From Streptomyces sp. NBRC 110035 (GTDB taxonomy: Bacteria > Actinomycetota > Actinomycetes > Streptomycetales > Streptomycetaceae): 64,000 bases of DNA. The notes below the pieces were generated by a model. That model was not told the origin of the DNA. It saw only the letters and a list, made by a program, of their open reading frames with translations, and ran no database searches. The stretch spans positions 22,910-86,909 of the forward strand of contig NZ_BBNN01000033.1 in assembly GCF_000829695.1 (NCBI RefSeq). Reading direction: 5' to 3'. Positions 1 through 7,898 of the stretch are shown one piece after another (the first letter of the stretch is position 1; each line of letters opens with the position of its first letter). Both the position numbers and the translations under genes were made by a program.

Positions 1-28
1 ATGGCTGCGAAACGCTCGGGAGCCGGGC

Positions 29-790
29 TCAGCGGACTTCGGTGATCTCCGGTCCGCGCGCCAGCTGTCCCATGCCGCCCGCGAAGCGGGAGCCCTCGGA
101 CGCCTCCTCCTGCTGCACGCCTTCGGGGACCATCTGCGCGTCGTTCGGCAGCTTCAGGACGATCGGGTCGCGCGGTGCCATCGGGCCGTCCCCGCGTACC
201 ACGACGGTGTCCCGGAAGATCTGCTCCAGCAGCCCGGCGGCCTGCGGCTGCACCGCGCCCTGGCCTGAGATGACCCCGCGCAGGAACCAGCGCGGGCCGT
301 CCACGCCGACGAACCGGACGACCTGGAAACCGCCCGTGCCGTCCGGCAGCTGCACCGGCACCTGGGCCCGCAGCTCCCAGCCCAGCGGGCCCTCGGCCTC
401 GTCGATGATGCCGCCCTGCTGGGTGATGCCGGACGCGATCTCCTCGCGGACCTCGGTCCAGATGCCCTCACGCTTCGGGGCCGCGAAACCCTGCAGCTGG
501 ATGGCGCTGTCACGCAGGACGACGGTGGCCGCGACGATCGCGTCGCCCGCGACCTCGACCCGCAGCTCCATGCCGTCCACCCCGGGCACGAACAGACCGC
601 CCAGGTCGACCCGGCCCTCGCCGGGGCGGCTCACCTCGGAGCTGTCCCAGGGTCCGTCGGGCCGGGGCGCCGGCTCGAGCCTCAGCCGCTCGCTCTCGCC
701 GTCCGCCTCCGCGTCGACACCGTCGACGACCTGCTCGGCCTCGCCGGCCGCGTCCTCGGCGGCATCCCTCTTCTTGCGACGTCCGAACAC
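29..790 (-). CDS. DUF3710 family protein
   Basis: A 253-aa protein of the actinobacterial DUF3710 family; biochemical function unknown. I start it at a GTG giving VFGRRKKRDAAED, because the in-frame extension further upstream is arginine/proline-rich and runs into dut. The N-terminus is basic, then acidic and low-complexity (about residues 1-50). The rest is a soluble alpha/beta domain with no membrane segment and no catalytic motif I recognise. The start lies 1 nt after the dut stop, so it is almost certainly cotranscribed with the thioesterase and dut upstream. The proximity to dut is conserved in Streptomyces as I recall, but that does not define a role. Confidence 0.85.
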   Translation of the reverse strand: MFGRRKKRDAAEDAAGEAEQVVDGVDAEADGESERLRLEPAPRPDGPWDSSEVSRPGEGRVDLGGLFVPGVDGMELRVEVAGDAIVAATVVLRDSAIQLQGFAAPKREGIWTEVREEIASGITQQGGIIDEAEGPLGWELRAQVPVQLPDGTGGFQVVRFVGVDGPRWFLRGVISGQGAVQPQAAGLLEQIFRDTVVVRGDGPMAPRDPIVLKLPNDAQMVPEGVQQEEASEGSRFAGGMGQLARGPEITEVR

Positions 791-791
791 G

Positions 792-1352
792 TCACTGTCC
801 TTCCCGGTCGGATACGACCGAAGCGTATCGATTCCCACCCGCTGTGCCGCCGACGGCGGCCTGAACGCTTGTGCCGCTCTCACCTTCCACGGCGGCATGG
901 CCGCCGGTGGATCCGAAGCCCCCCTCGGCCCGTGCCGAGCGGGGCAGCTCCGCGACCGGCACGAAGCGGACCCGCTCGACCTGCTGGACGACCAGTTGGG
1001 CGATCCGGTCGAAGCGCTCGAACCGCACGGCCTCGCGCGGGTCGAGATTCACCACGATCACCTTGATCTCCCCACGGTACCCGGCATCAACCGTCCCCGG
1101 GGCATTCACCAGGGCGACGCCGCAGCGCGCGGCCAGTCCGGATCGCGGGTGCACGAAGGCCGCGTACCCCTCCGGCAGGGCCACAGACACTCCGGTGGGC
1201 AGGACGGCCCGTTCCCCGGGTGCCAGCTCGCACGCCTCGGTGGTCCGCAGATCGGCACCCGCGTCACCGGGGTGCTCGTACGCCGGGAGCGGTACGTCCG
1301 GGTCAACGCGCCGGAGCAGCACACGGAGCTCGGGGCGACGGGTCCCGCTCAC
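792..1352 (-). CDS. dut: Deoxyuridine 5'-triphosphate nucleotidohydrolase (dUTPase)
   Basis: Hydrolyses dUTP to dUMP and pyrophosphate, keeping uracil out of DNA and supplying dUMP for thymidylate synthesis. The 186-aa length and motifs fit the trimeric all-beta family: motif 1 DAGADL, motif 2 PRSGLAARCGV, motif 3 NAPGTVDAGYRGEIKV, motif 4 FDRIAQLVV, and the glycine-rich C-terminal motif 5 around RAEGGFGSTGGH. A tail of about 30 residues follows motif 5, which is longer than the minimal enzyme. The GTG start overlaps the stop of the upstream thioesterase (GTGA), so translation is probably coupled. Next to tdk in this window it is one of two pyrimidine-nucleotide genes. Confidence 0.96.
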   Translation of the reverse strand: MSGTRRPELRVLLRRVDPDVPLPAYEHPGDAGADLRTTEACELAPGERAVLPTGVSVALPEGYAAFVHPRSGLAARCGVALVNAPGTVDAGYRGEIKVIVVNLDPREAVRFERFDRIAQLVVQQVERVRFVPVAELPRSARAEGGFGSTGGHAAVEGESGTSVQAAVGGTAGGNRYASVVSDREGQ

Positions 1353-1933
1353 GGGTTGACCTCGAAGGCGCGGACGCGACGGACCTGGTCCGGGTCGTCC
1401 ATGGCCGCCTTGATCTCCTCCTCGCGGCCGTGGTCGACGAAGTGGTCGACCTCGACCTCGATGAACAGCGCGTCGGCGCGGACGGCGACCGGGCCGTCGG
1501 GGCCGCCGATGCGTCCGGTGGCGGTGCAGTAGATCTTCCGTCCGGCCACCGCGGTCGCCTCCGCCCGGAGGTGGAGGACCGCGTCGACCGGCACGGGCCG
1601 GACGAAGTCGGTCTCGAGCCTGCCGGTCACGGCGATCGTGCGCAGCAGCCAGTTCAACGCACCGAGCGTCTCGTCCAGGGCGCTGGCGAGCACCCCGCCG
1701 TGTGCGAGGCCGGGGGCGCCCTGGTGGGCGGGGCGCACGGTGAAGGCGGCGGTGACGGACACGCCTTCACCGGCCCGCGCCTCGATGTGCAGCCCGTGGG
1801 GCTGCTCGCCGCCGCAGCCGAAGCACTGGCCGTAGTGCGCGCCGAGGAGCTCACCGGGTGCGGGGGCGTCCGGGTGGCGCACCGGCGTCACAGCGTCGGC
1901 GGGGGGCCGAAGAGTTGAGGAAGTACCACTCAC
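1349..1933 (-). CDS. PaaI-like hotdog-fold thioesterase
   Basis: A 194-aa single-domain hotdog protein of the PaaI/acyl-CoA thioesterase group, first gene of a three-gene minus-strand operon with dut and DUF3710. The fold is suggested by HGLHIEAR followed by the family signature HQGAPGLAHGGVLASALDE, where the HGG turn and the following helix Asp/Glu form the thioesterase centre. A Cys pair (CFGCGG, near residues 36-41) precedes the domain and is common in the actinobacterial subgroup. The GTG start at 1933 has no clear ribosome-binding site; an internal GTG at 1891 is an alternative. Substrate unknown. Confidence 0.87.
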   Translation of the reverse strand: MSGTSSTLRPPADAVTPVRHPDAPAPGELLGAHYGQCFGCGGEQPHGLHIEARAGEGVSVTAAFTVRPAHQGAPGLAHGGVLASALDETLGALNWLLRTIAVTGRLETDFVRPVPVDAVLHLRAEATAVAGRKIYCTATGRIGGPDGPVAVRADALFIEVEVDHFVDHGREEEIKAAMDDPDQVRRVRAFEVNP

Positions 1934-2046
1934 AGGCGCAGACCTTACCCGCCCGCCCGCCGCCCACCACCGCCCCGCCCGACAGCGCCTCGCACCGACC
2001 GGCCCTGGCTGCGGTTCCGCCCCGACACCGTGCCAAGCTTGGATCC

Positions 2047-2508
2047 ATGCAGCTCTCCGCCCTCCCGTACGAAGAACGCCTGACAGCTCCTCGTTCCTGG
2101 TGGCTGATCTCCCTGCTCGCGGGTGTCTCGATGGCGCTGATCGTGCTGCCGTTCGGCGTCCTGCCGATGCTCGGCGGTCTGGCCGGCGGTACGGCGGCGG
2201 CCGCGGTCGTGGCCAGCGCGTACGGCTCGGTACGGATCCGGGTCGTGGGCGGGCTGCTGATCGCCGGCGAGGCGAGGATCCCGGTGACCGCCCTGGGCGA
2301 CGTGGAGATCCTGGACGCCGAAGGGGCTCGCGCCTGGCGTACCCACCGGGCCGACCCGCGCTGCTTCATGCTGCTGCGGGCCTACGTCCCGGGGGCGCTG
2401 CGGGTGAAGATCACCGACCCGGACGACCCGACGCCGTACGTCTTCCTGTCGACGCGCGAGCCGGAACGGCTGGCGGAAGCCCTGCGGACGGCGAAGGCCG
2501 CCGCGTAG
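2047..2508 (+). CDS. DUF3093 small membrane protein
   Basis: A 153-aa protein of the actinobacterial DUF3093 family, transcribed divergently from the thioesterase operon. It opens with a short cytoplasmic stretch (MQLSALPYEERL), then two adjacent hydrophobic helices at about residues 18-60, then a soluble beta-rich C-terminal half ending in DDPTPYVFLSTREPERLAEAL. The ATG is chosen because the in-frame extension upstream is of non-coding character. Function unknown. It converges with the gene at 2533 with only 24 nt between stops and no obvious strong terminator. Confidence 0.85.
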   Translation: MQLSALPYEERLTAPRSWWLISLLAGVSMALIVLPFGVLPMLGGLAGGTAAAAVVASAYGSVRIRVVGGLLIAGEARIPVTALGDVEILDAEGARAWRTHRADPRCFMLLRAYVPGALRVKITDPDDPTPYVFLSTREPERLAEALRTAKAAA

Positions 2509-2532
2509 CACGGCGGGGACCACCGGGCGGGA

Positions 2533-3555
2533 TCAGCCTCTCCCGGGTCTGTCGTTGCCAGGTCCGTCGTTGCCGTCCGGGTGGCCGTCGCCGCTGCGGA
2601 GCGCCTTGCGGAGGGCGCCGCCGCTGAGCCTGTCCATCTCCAGGGCGTCGGCCGGGGGCTCGAGGGCGGGGAGGGCGGGAAGCTCCTCCCAGGGGACCTG
2701 GATCCTGCGCAGGTCGGCCTGGATACGGGTGGCGAGCTTTCTGGTGTCCCGGCGGTTCATGGCCGCGCCGACCGCGGCTCCCACCAGGAAGGGCATCAGG
2801 TTCGGCAGGTTGCGGACGGTGCGTTTCATGATGCGCTGGCGCAGTTCGCGCTTCATGCGGCTGTTCATCGCCGCGCGTACGGTCGAGGGTCTGGTCGCCT
2901 CGATCCCGCGCTCCTGCGACCAGGAGTTCAGGTAGACGGTGCTGCGCTGGGTGAGGTTGCCGGCCGGCCGCACGCCGTAGACCTCGTGCAGTTCGGCGAT
3001 CAGCTTGAGCTCGATCGCCGCCACTCCGGTGACCTCGGCGGCCAGCTCCGTCGGCATCGCGGGCGGTACGGGCATCGCCGCAGCGGCGCCGATGCCGGCG
3101 CCGACCGTCGCCGTGGCCCTGACGGCGCCCGCCACGAGCTTCTCCGCGATCTCCTCGGGACCGAGCCCCGGGAACTGCCTGCGCAGCGCCTCCAGGTCCC
3201 GCACGGGCACCCGCGGGGCGAGTTCGATGATCCGGTCCGTGAGGTACGCCAGGCCCGCACGCACGCGTGCGTTGCCCTTCTGGGCGCCCTCCCGGGCCTT
3301 GTCCCGGAACGCGGCGGCGCGCCCGCGGGCCGCCGGAGCGGTGGCGGTGACCTCCCCGGGCGCCGGGAGGTCACCCCGGTCGGCTGCGGGATCGAGCGAG
3401 GCCGCCCCGGTATCGGCCGGACCTGTGTCGGTCGAGCCGGTATCGGTTGGGCCTCGCTCGTGGTCACGCGCGTCGCGCTGGGGGCCGTCCTGCGGCCCCG
3501 GGTCCGCTCCCCTCGAGAGGAAGCGGCGCTTCCGAGGAGGGGTCGAGCCAGTCAC
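2533..3555 (-). CDS. EcsC-like hypothetical protein
   Basis: A 340-aa protein of unknown function. Residues 1-80 are disordered, with repeated Thr-Asp-Thr-Gly units (GPTDTGSTDTGPADTGAA). The central part (about 90-290) resembles EcsC-type proteins: LAYLTDRIIELAPRV, a glycine/alanine-rich hydrophobic stretch (VGAGIGAAAAMPVPPAMP), then IELKLIAELHEVYG and a second hydrophobic segment (LMPFLVGAAVGAAMNRRDT). The two hydrophobic stretches suggest membrane association. The GTG start lies 13 nt after the DUF4193 stop, so the two are probably cotranscribed. The EcsC assignment is by feel and moderate. Confidence 0.75.
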   Translation of the reverse strand: MTGSTPPRKRRFLSRGADPGPQDGPQRDARDHERGPTDTGSTDTGPADTGAASLDPAADRGDLPAPGEVTATAPAARGRAAAFRDKAREGAQKGNARVRAGLAYLTDRIIELAPRVPVRDLEALRRQFPGLGPEEIAEKLVAGAVRATATVGAGIGAAAAMPVPPAMPTELAAEVTGVAAIELKLIAELHEVYGVRPAGNLTQRSTVYLNSWSQERGIEATRPSTVRAAMNSRMKRELRQRIMKRTVRNLPNLMPFLVGAAVGAAMNRRDTRKLATRIQADLRRIQVPWEELPALPALEPPADALEMDRLSGGALRKALRSGDGHPDGNDGPGNDRPGRG

Positions 3556-3568
3556 GGCCGACCCGCCC

Positions 3569-3865
3569 TCAGTCGCAGTCGCGGCAGATCGGCTGGCCGT
3601 TCTTCTCCCGGGCCAGCTGGCTGCGGTGGTGCACCAGGAAGCAGCTCATGCAGGTGAACTCGTCCTGCTGCTTCGGCAGGACGCGGACGGCCAGCTCCTC
3701 GTTCGAGAGGTCCGCGCCGGGCAGCTCGAGGCCTTCCGCGGCCTCGAACTCGTCGACATCCACGGCCGAGGCCGACTTGTCGTTGCGGCGGGCCTTCAGC
3801 TCTTCGAGACTGTCCGAGTCGACGTCGTCGTCGGTCTTGCGTGGAGTGTCGTAATCGGTTGCCAT
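3569..3865 (-). CDS. DUF4193 zinc-ribbon protein
   Basis: A 98-aa acidic protein of the actinobacterial DUF4193 family. Residues 1-60 are Asp/Glu-rich; the C-terminus carries two Cys pairs, CMSC and CRDC (the last residues), spaced as in a zinc ribbon with a His-His between (LVHHRSQL). It probably binds Zn and may contact nucleic acid or RNA polymerase, but the function is not established to my knowledge. It is first in a likely two-gene unit with the EcsC-like gene. The upstream 390-bp region is comparatively AT-rich and must hold its promoter. Confidence 0.88.
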   Translation of the reverse strand: MATDYDTPRKTDDDVDSDSLEELKARRNDKSASAVDVDEFEAAEGLELPGADLSNEELAVRVLPKQQDEFTCMSCFLVHHRSQLAREKNGQPICRDCD

Positions 3866-4258
3866 GGTCGCTCTCCCCCTCTGGGTGTATGCGGTCTCTT
3901 CAGCGCACGTAACGCGCGAGGGGCCGGACTTGTGCCCGACCCGAGGCGGAGATTTTGCCTCACATCAAGGCCTGTTACTCAATCGACACCCAACCGAACC
4001 CCTCACGGGTGATCGGCTTGGATGGCGAGGGGGACCGTACACGGTCCGAACGCGGCACTTCAAAGCCGCCTCACCGTGTACTTTCCGTCATCGAAGCCCC
4101 TGAAAACCGGGACTTGTCCGGCCTTTCGGGAGCTCGAAGATCACGGAGAGTCGATGGACCGAAAATCGCCCCTGTGATCGATCCCACACGGGAGCACCGG
4201 AGGGACCCTCCGGAAATTCCGCCCAAAGCGAACACCTCGTCGTGTCGGCGACATGATG
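3866..4258. other. Intergenic region between cutS 3' end and DUF4193 promoter
   Basis: A 393-bp stretch with visibly lower GC than its surroundings. It holds the promoter for DUF4193 on the minus strand and the 3' flank of cutS. No open frame in it looks coding, and I see no strong terminator hairpin or tRNA-like structure. Confidence 0.6.
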
Positions 4259-5506
4259 TCAGATCGGCAGGGTGACGCGCATCACGAGCCCGCCGCCCTC
4301 ACGCGGCTGGGCGTAGATGTGCCCGCCGTGCGCCCGCGCCACCGACCGGACGATGGAGAGTCCCAGGCCGACACCCTTGTCGCTGCCCGTCCGCTCGGTG
4401 CGCAGCCGCCGGAAGGGCTCGAACAGGTTGTCGACCTCGTACGCGGGTACCACCGGACCCGTGTTGGACACCACCAGGACCGCCTGCCCGTGCTCGACGT
4501 CGGTGGTGACCTCCACCCAGCCCTGCTCGGCCACGTTGTAGCGCACGGCGTTCTGGACCAGGTTCAGGGCGATCCGCTCCAGCAGGACGCCGTTGCCCCG
4601 GACGACCGCGGGTTTCCGGTCCCCACGGATCTCCACGCCCCTGGCCTGCGCCTCGGCGTGCACCTGGTCGACGGCCTGGGAGGCCACCTCGGCGAGATCC
4701 ACCGGCTTGCGCTCGACGATCTGGTTGTCGCTGCGCGCGAGGAGCAGCAGCCCCTCCACGAGCTGCTCGCTGCGCTCGTTGGTGGCCAGCAGCGTCTTGC
4801 CGAGCTGCTGGAGCTCCACCGGCGCGTCGGGGTCGGAGAGGTGCACCTCGAGCAGCGTGCGGTTGATCGCCAGCGGGGTGCGCAACTCGTGCGAGGCGTT
4901 GCCCACGAAGCGCTGCTGGGCGGTGAAGGCCCGCTGCAGCCGCTCCAGCATGTCGTCGAAGGTGTCGGCCAGCTCCTTGAGCTCGTCGTCCGGGCCGTCC
5001 AGCTCGATCCGGCGGGACAGGTCGGAGCCCGCCACCGCGCGCGCGGTGCGGGTGATCCGGCCCAGCGGCGACAGGACGCGGCCGGCCATGGCGTACCCGA
5101 AGGCGAAGGCGATGACCGCGAGGCCGAGCAGGGCGAGGAGCGAGCGGCTGAGCAGGTTGTCCAGGGCGTGCTGACGCTGTTCGTTGACGCAGGCGCTCAG
5201 CGCGCTGTTCAGCTCGTCCGCGGGCAGCTGCGCGCTGCGCAGCTGGCAGATGTCGCTGGACACCTGCCCGGACAGGATCCGGAAGGGCAGGTCGCTGCCC
5301 ACGTTCAGCGCGTTCGCGGCGAGCAGGTAGATGATCGACAGCAGCAGGATCCCGGCGATCAGGAACATGCCGCCGTAGAGCAGGGTGAGCCGTATCCGGA
5401 TGGTCGGGCGCAGCCAGGGGAAGGGCGGTACGGGCCTGCGCGGGTCCCAGGTGGGCTTCGGGGGAGCCGGCGGGGGCGGCGGGGTGGGGGCGGGCGTGGC
5501 GGCCAC
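4259..5506 (-). CDS. cutS: CutS-like sensor histidine kinase
   Basis: Membrane sensor kinase of the cutRS two-component pair. The 415-aa protein has a proline-rich N-terminus, a first membrane helix (residues about 38-60, LYGGMFLIAGILLLSIIYLL), an extracytoplasmic loop with two Cys (CQLRS, SACVN), a second helix near 145-165, a HAMP domain, the HisKA H-box FVGNASHELRTPL, and a HATPase domain with N-box LNLVQNAVRYN and G-boxes (SDKGVGLGLSIV). The GTG start is 4 nt from the cutR stop, so the pair is an operon. In S. lividans cutRS was first linked to copper and later to secretion stress and glucose-dependent antibiotic control. The symbol rests on synteny and length. Confidence 0.9.
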   Translation of the reverse strand: MAATPAPTPPPPPAPPKPTWDPRRPVPPFPWLRPTIRIRLTLLYGGMFLIAGILLLSIIYLLAANALNVGSDLPFRILSGQVSSDICQLRSAQLPADELNSALSACVNEQRQHALDNLLSRSLLALLGLAVIAFAFGYAMAGRVLSPLGRITRTARAVAGSDLSRRIELDGPDDELKELADTFDDMLERLQRAFTAQQRFVGNASHELRTPLAINRTLLEVHLSDPDAPVELQQLGKTLLATNERSEQLVEGLLLLARSDNQIVERKPVDLAEVASQAVDQVHAEAQARGVEIRGDRKPAVVRGNGVLLERIALNLVQNAVRYNVAEQGWVEVTTDVEHGQAVLVVSNTGPVVPAYEVDNLFEPFRRLRTERTGSDKGVGLGLSIVRSVARAHGGHIYAQPREGGGLVMRVTLPI

Positions 5507-5510
5507 CGGG

Positions 5511-6164
5511 TCAGATCCGGTAACCCGAGCCGGGGACGGTCACGATGACCGGCGGCTCGCCCAGTTTGCGGCGCAGCGTCATGACGGTCACCCGCACCAC
5601 GTTGGTGAACGGATCGGTGTTCTCGTCCCAGGCCTTCTCCAGGAGCTGCTCCGCGGAGACGACGGCGCCCTCGCTGCGCATGAGCACTTCCAGGACGGCG
5701 AACTCCTTGGGCGCGAGCTGGACCTCCCTGCCCTCGCGGAAGACCTCGCGACGGTTGGGGTCGAGCTTGATGCCGGCGCGCTCCAGGACCGGCGGCAGCG
5801 GCACGCTGGTACGCCGTCCCAGCGCGCGTACGCGCGCGATGAGCTCGCTGAACGCGAAGGGCTTGGGCAGATAGTCGTCGGCGCCGATCTCCAGGCCCTC
5901 GACGCGGTCACTGACGTCGCCGGAGGCCGTGAGCATCAGCACGCGCGTGGGCATGCCGAGTTCGACGATCCTGCGGCACACGTCGTCACCGTGCACGAGG
6001 GGGAGGTCGCGGTCGAGGACGACCACGTCGTAGTCGTTGACGCCGATGCGCTCGAGGGCGGCCGCACCGTCGTACACGACGTCGACGGCCATGGCCTCCC
6101 GGCGCAGTCCGGTGGCCACCGCATCGGCGAGCAGTTGCTCGTCCTCGACGACGAGTACGCGCAC
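5511..6164 (-). CDS. cutR: CutR-like response regulator
   Basis: OmpR/PhoB-type regulator paired with CutS. From the GTG (MRVLVVEDEQ) it is 217 aa, the length I recall for CutR. It carries a receiver domain with acidic pocket E7-D8, phospho-acceptor D51 (VVVLDRDLPL), the conserved Lys in LPKPFAF, and a C-terminal winged-helix domain with NVVRVTVMTLRRKLG. An AGGAAGGA ribosome-binding site sits about 7 nt before the GTG, which decides the start over an extended upstream frame. It is first in the operon and presumably responds to CutS phosphorylation. Confidence 0.92.
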   Translation of the reverse strand: MRVLVVEDEQLLADAVATGLRREAMAVDVVYDGAAALERIGVNDYDVVVLDRDLPLVHGDDVCRRIVELGMPTRVLMLTASGDVSDRVEGLEIGADDYLPKPFAFSELIARVRALGRRTSVPLPPVLERAGIKLDPNRREVFREGREVQLAPKEFAVLEVLMRSEGAVVSAEQLLEKAWDENTDPFTNVVRVTVMTLRRKLGEPPVIVTVPGSGYRI

Positions 6165-6721
6165 GTCGCTTGTCCTTCCTACGTCCTGCCGGGCAGCGCT
6201 CCTCAGCGCACGCGCGCAGGGGTCTGGTGGGTGTGTTGCCTCCATCCTGCCCTTTTCGGCCATAAGTCGGCTGTAAGCCGGGGACCCGACGGGCGGCGGC
6301 GGGGGCATGGTGCCGGACAGCAGGCTACGGCGGGCGGACACCCGAGCGGGGAGCGGGCGGGGGGGGGGCGGCCGGTCGGCACCGGCGGTCGGCGCGGCAC
6401 CGGGGAACGGAGGGTGGCGCGAGGGCGGGAGACCGGGGACGTCCCGGGGAACGGAACGGGAATACGAGATTTTCTCGTCCGGTTGGGTTTCCGCGGAAGG
6501 GAGCTTGGGGAGAACGGGTTTTACATCCCGCGATCACGCTCTGCTCGCACCGTGCCACCATGCGGTGCGCTTCAGTCCGTTTCCGCAGAGCGGACCCGGA
6601 TGTCCGAAGCCGTAGCCCCCCGGCCGAGCGGCGGCGGTCATCCACCGGAGGCGTGATCATCCCTTCCGAACCGGCACACCACCGTGCCATCGACCCACGA
6701 CCCAGGACGAGGGGGCGCAGC
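6165..6721. other. Intergenic region between divergent cutR and a 57-aa gene
   Basis: A 557-bp region without a convincing gene. It contains a run of ten G residues at 6359-6368 and the GGAAT-N18-GTT promoter motif listed separately. The cutR promoter must lie at its left end. Confidence 0.6.
6459..6484 (+). promoter_or_regulatory. Consensus SigR-type promoter (GGAAT-N18-GTT)
   Basis: GGAAT at 6459-6463 and GTT at 6482-6484 are separated by exactly 18 nt, and the -35 is preceded by G (GGGAAT). This is the consensus for the Streptomyces thiol-oxidative-stress sigma factor SigR. The spacer holds a perfect inverted repeat (ACGAGA-TTT-TCTCGT, 6464-6478). It points at the 57-aa gene with a leader of about 230 nt. 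One such motif is expected by chance roughly every few windows of this size, so the assignment is moderate. Confidence 0.5.
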
Positions 6722-6895
6722 ATGGACGCTTTCACCGCAGGACTTCTGCAGCGCATAAGGACGACCGAGTCCGATCTGTCCCGGGCCCGCGACGAGGGCG
6801 ACGACTTCCTCGCCGAGGTGGAGCAGGGCGAGCTCGACGACCTGCGCCGGCTCGCCGCCGAGCACGGTGTGGAAGTCGGCGTGTCCTGCGTCTGA
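6722..6895 (+). CDS. 57-aa conserved small protein
   Basis: A small soluble protein, MDAFTAGLLQRIRTTESDL at the start and EHGVEVGVSCV at the end. It is predicted to be mostly helical: heptad-like Leu/Ile spacing from residue 8 to 45 suggests a helical hairpin or short coiled coil. A GAGGGGG ribosome-binding site lies 6-7 nt before the ATG, and third-position GC is typical of real Streptomyces genes. A very strong terminator follows 25 nt after the stop, so it is monocistronic. The C-terminal Cys, with the SigR-type promoter upstream, is suggestive but not proof of a redox role. Function unknown. Confidence 0.75.
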   Translation: MDAFTAGLLQRIRTTESDLSRARDEGDDFLAEVEQGELDDLRRLAAEHGVEVGVSCV

Positions 6896-6920
6896 CCAGC
6901 CCGATGAGATGAGGCGGCTC

Positions 6921-6965
6921 GACGAAGCGGGCCCCGGCGAATCCAGCGCCGGGGCCCGCTTCGTC
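6921..6965. terminator. Strong hairpin terminator
   Basis: Perfect 18-bp inverted repeat (6921-6938 and 6948-6965) with a 9-nt loop, 25 nt after the 57-aa gene and before the converging inositol-monophosphatase gene. It could serve both strands. Confidence 0.85.
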
Positions 6966-7010
6966 GTTCTCGGGGTTCTCGGGGTTCTCGGGGTTCTCGG
7001 GGTTCTCGGA
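6966..7010 (+). repeat. 9-bp tandem repeat, five copies
   Basis: Five head-to-tail copies of GTTCTCGGG (last copy ends in A) directly abut the terminator's 3' arm. The stretch is non-coding and short of a transcribed gene; function unknown. Such minisatellites are prone to copy-number change. Confidence 0.9.
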
Positions 7011-7074
7011 TGCGTAGGAGCCGCAGGGATCCAGGAGTTCACGAGGACCTCCCGGCTCGTCTCCCGGCCGTCCG

Positions 7075-7890
7075 TCAGTCGTGCCAGGCGCCGAAGTCCT
7101 CCAGCAGCCGCTGGAGGGGCTCGAAGACGCCGGGGGTGGCCGCGACCGCGAGGTCCCATGAGGGACGTCCACCGGGCCGTCCACCGGTCAGTGCGCCCGC
7201 CTCCCGGGCGATCAGGTCCCCCGCGGCCAGGTCCCAGGGGTGCAGTCCGCGCTCGTAGTAGCCGTCGAGCCGCCCGCAGGCCAGGTCGCAGAGGTCGACC
7301 GCGGCCGAGCCGCCGCGCCGGATGTCGCGCAGCAGCGGGATCAGCCGCTGCGCGACGTCGGCCTGGTGGGCGCGGACCTCGGTGACGTAGTTGAAACCGG
7401 TCGAGACCAGTGCCTGGTCCAGGGGCGGCGACGGGCGGCAGGTCAGCGTGCGCTCGCCCTCCCACTCGCCGGTGGCCCGTGCCCCGCCGCCGCGGACCGC
7501 GTGGTACGTCTCACCCCGCATCGGGGCGGCGACCACCCCGACGACGGTCTCGCCGTCCTGCTCGGCGGCGATGGAGACGGACCAGGTGGGCAGCCCGTAC
7601 AGGTAGTTGACCGTGCCGTCGAGCGGGTCGATCACCCAGCGGACACCGCTGGTGCCCTCGGTGGAGCCGCCCTCCTCGCCGAGGACGCCGTCGTCGGGCC
7701 GGCGCTCGGCGATCAGCCCGGTGATCAGCTTCTCGGCCGCGATGTCCATCTCGGTGACGACGTCGATCGGGCTGGACTTGGTCGCGGCGACCTCGAGATC
7801 GGCCGGGCGGCCGTCCCGCAGCAGCTCACCCGCGCGGCGTGCCGCCTCGTGGGCCAGCTCCAGCAGTTCCGTGTGCAGGGGGTCGGTCAC
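7075..7890 (-). CDS. Inositol monophosphatase family phosphatase
   Basis: A 271-aa Mg-dependent phosphatase of the inositol-monophosphatase/FIG superfamily, acting on inositol phosphate, histidinol phosphate or a similar sugar phosphate. Metal and catalytic motifs are present: GEEGGS (near residue 88), WVIDPLDGTVNYLYG (near 105), and the C-terminal HPWDLAAGDLIAREAGA. The GTG start (VTDPLHTELLEL) is chosen because the longer frame runs back through the end of hemH as an Arg/Pro-rich shadow. It starts 8 nt after the hemH stop, so the two are likely cotranscribed. Substrate cannot be decided from sequence. Confidence 0.9.
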   Translation of the reverse strand: MTDPLHTELLELAHEAARRAGELLRDGRPADLEVAATKSSPIDVVTEMDIAAEKLITGLIAERRPDDGVLGEEGGSTEGTSGVRWVIDPLDGTVNYLYGLPTWSVSIAAEQDGETVVGVVAAPMRGETYHAVRGGGARATGEWEGERTLTCRPSPPLDQALVSTGFNYVTEVRAHQADVAQRLIPLLRDIRRGGSAAVDLCDLACGRLDGYYERGLHPWDLAAGDLIAREAGALTGGRPGGRPSWDLAVAATPGVFEPLQRLLEDFGAWHD

Positions 7891-7898
7891 GGCGCTCC

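Noticed and set aside
1858..2046. N-terminal extension of the DUF3093 gene
   Set aside because: In frame but low-quality composition; the ATG at 2047 gives a family-length protein.
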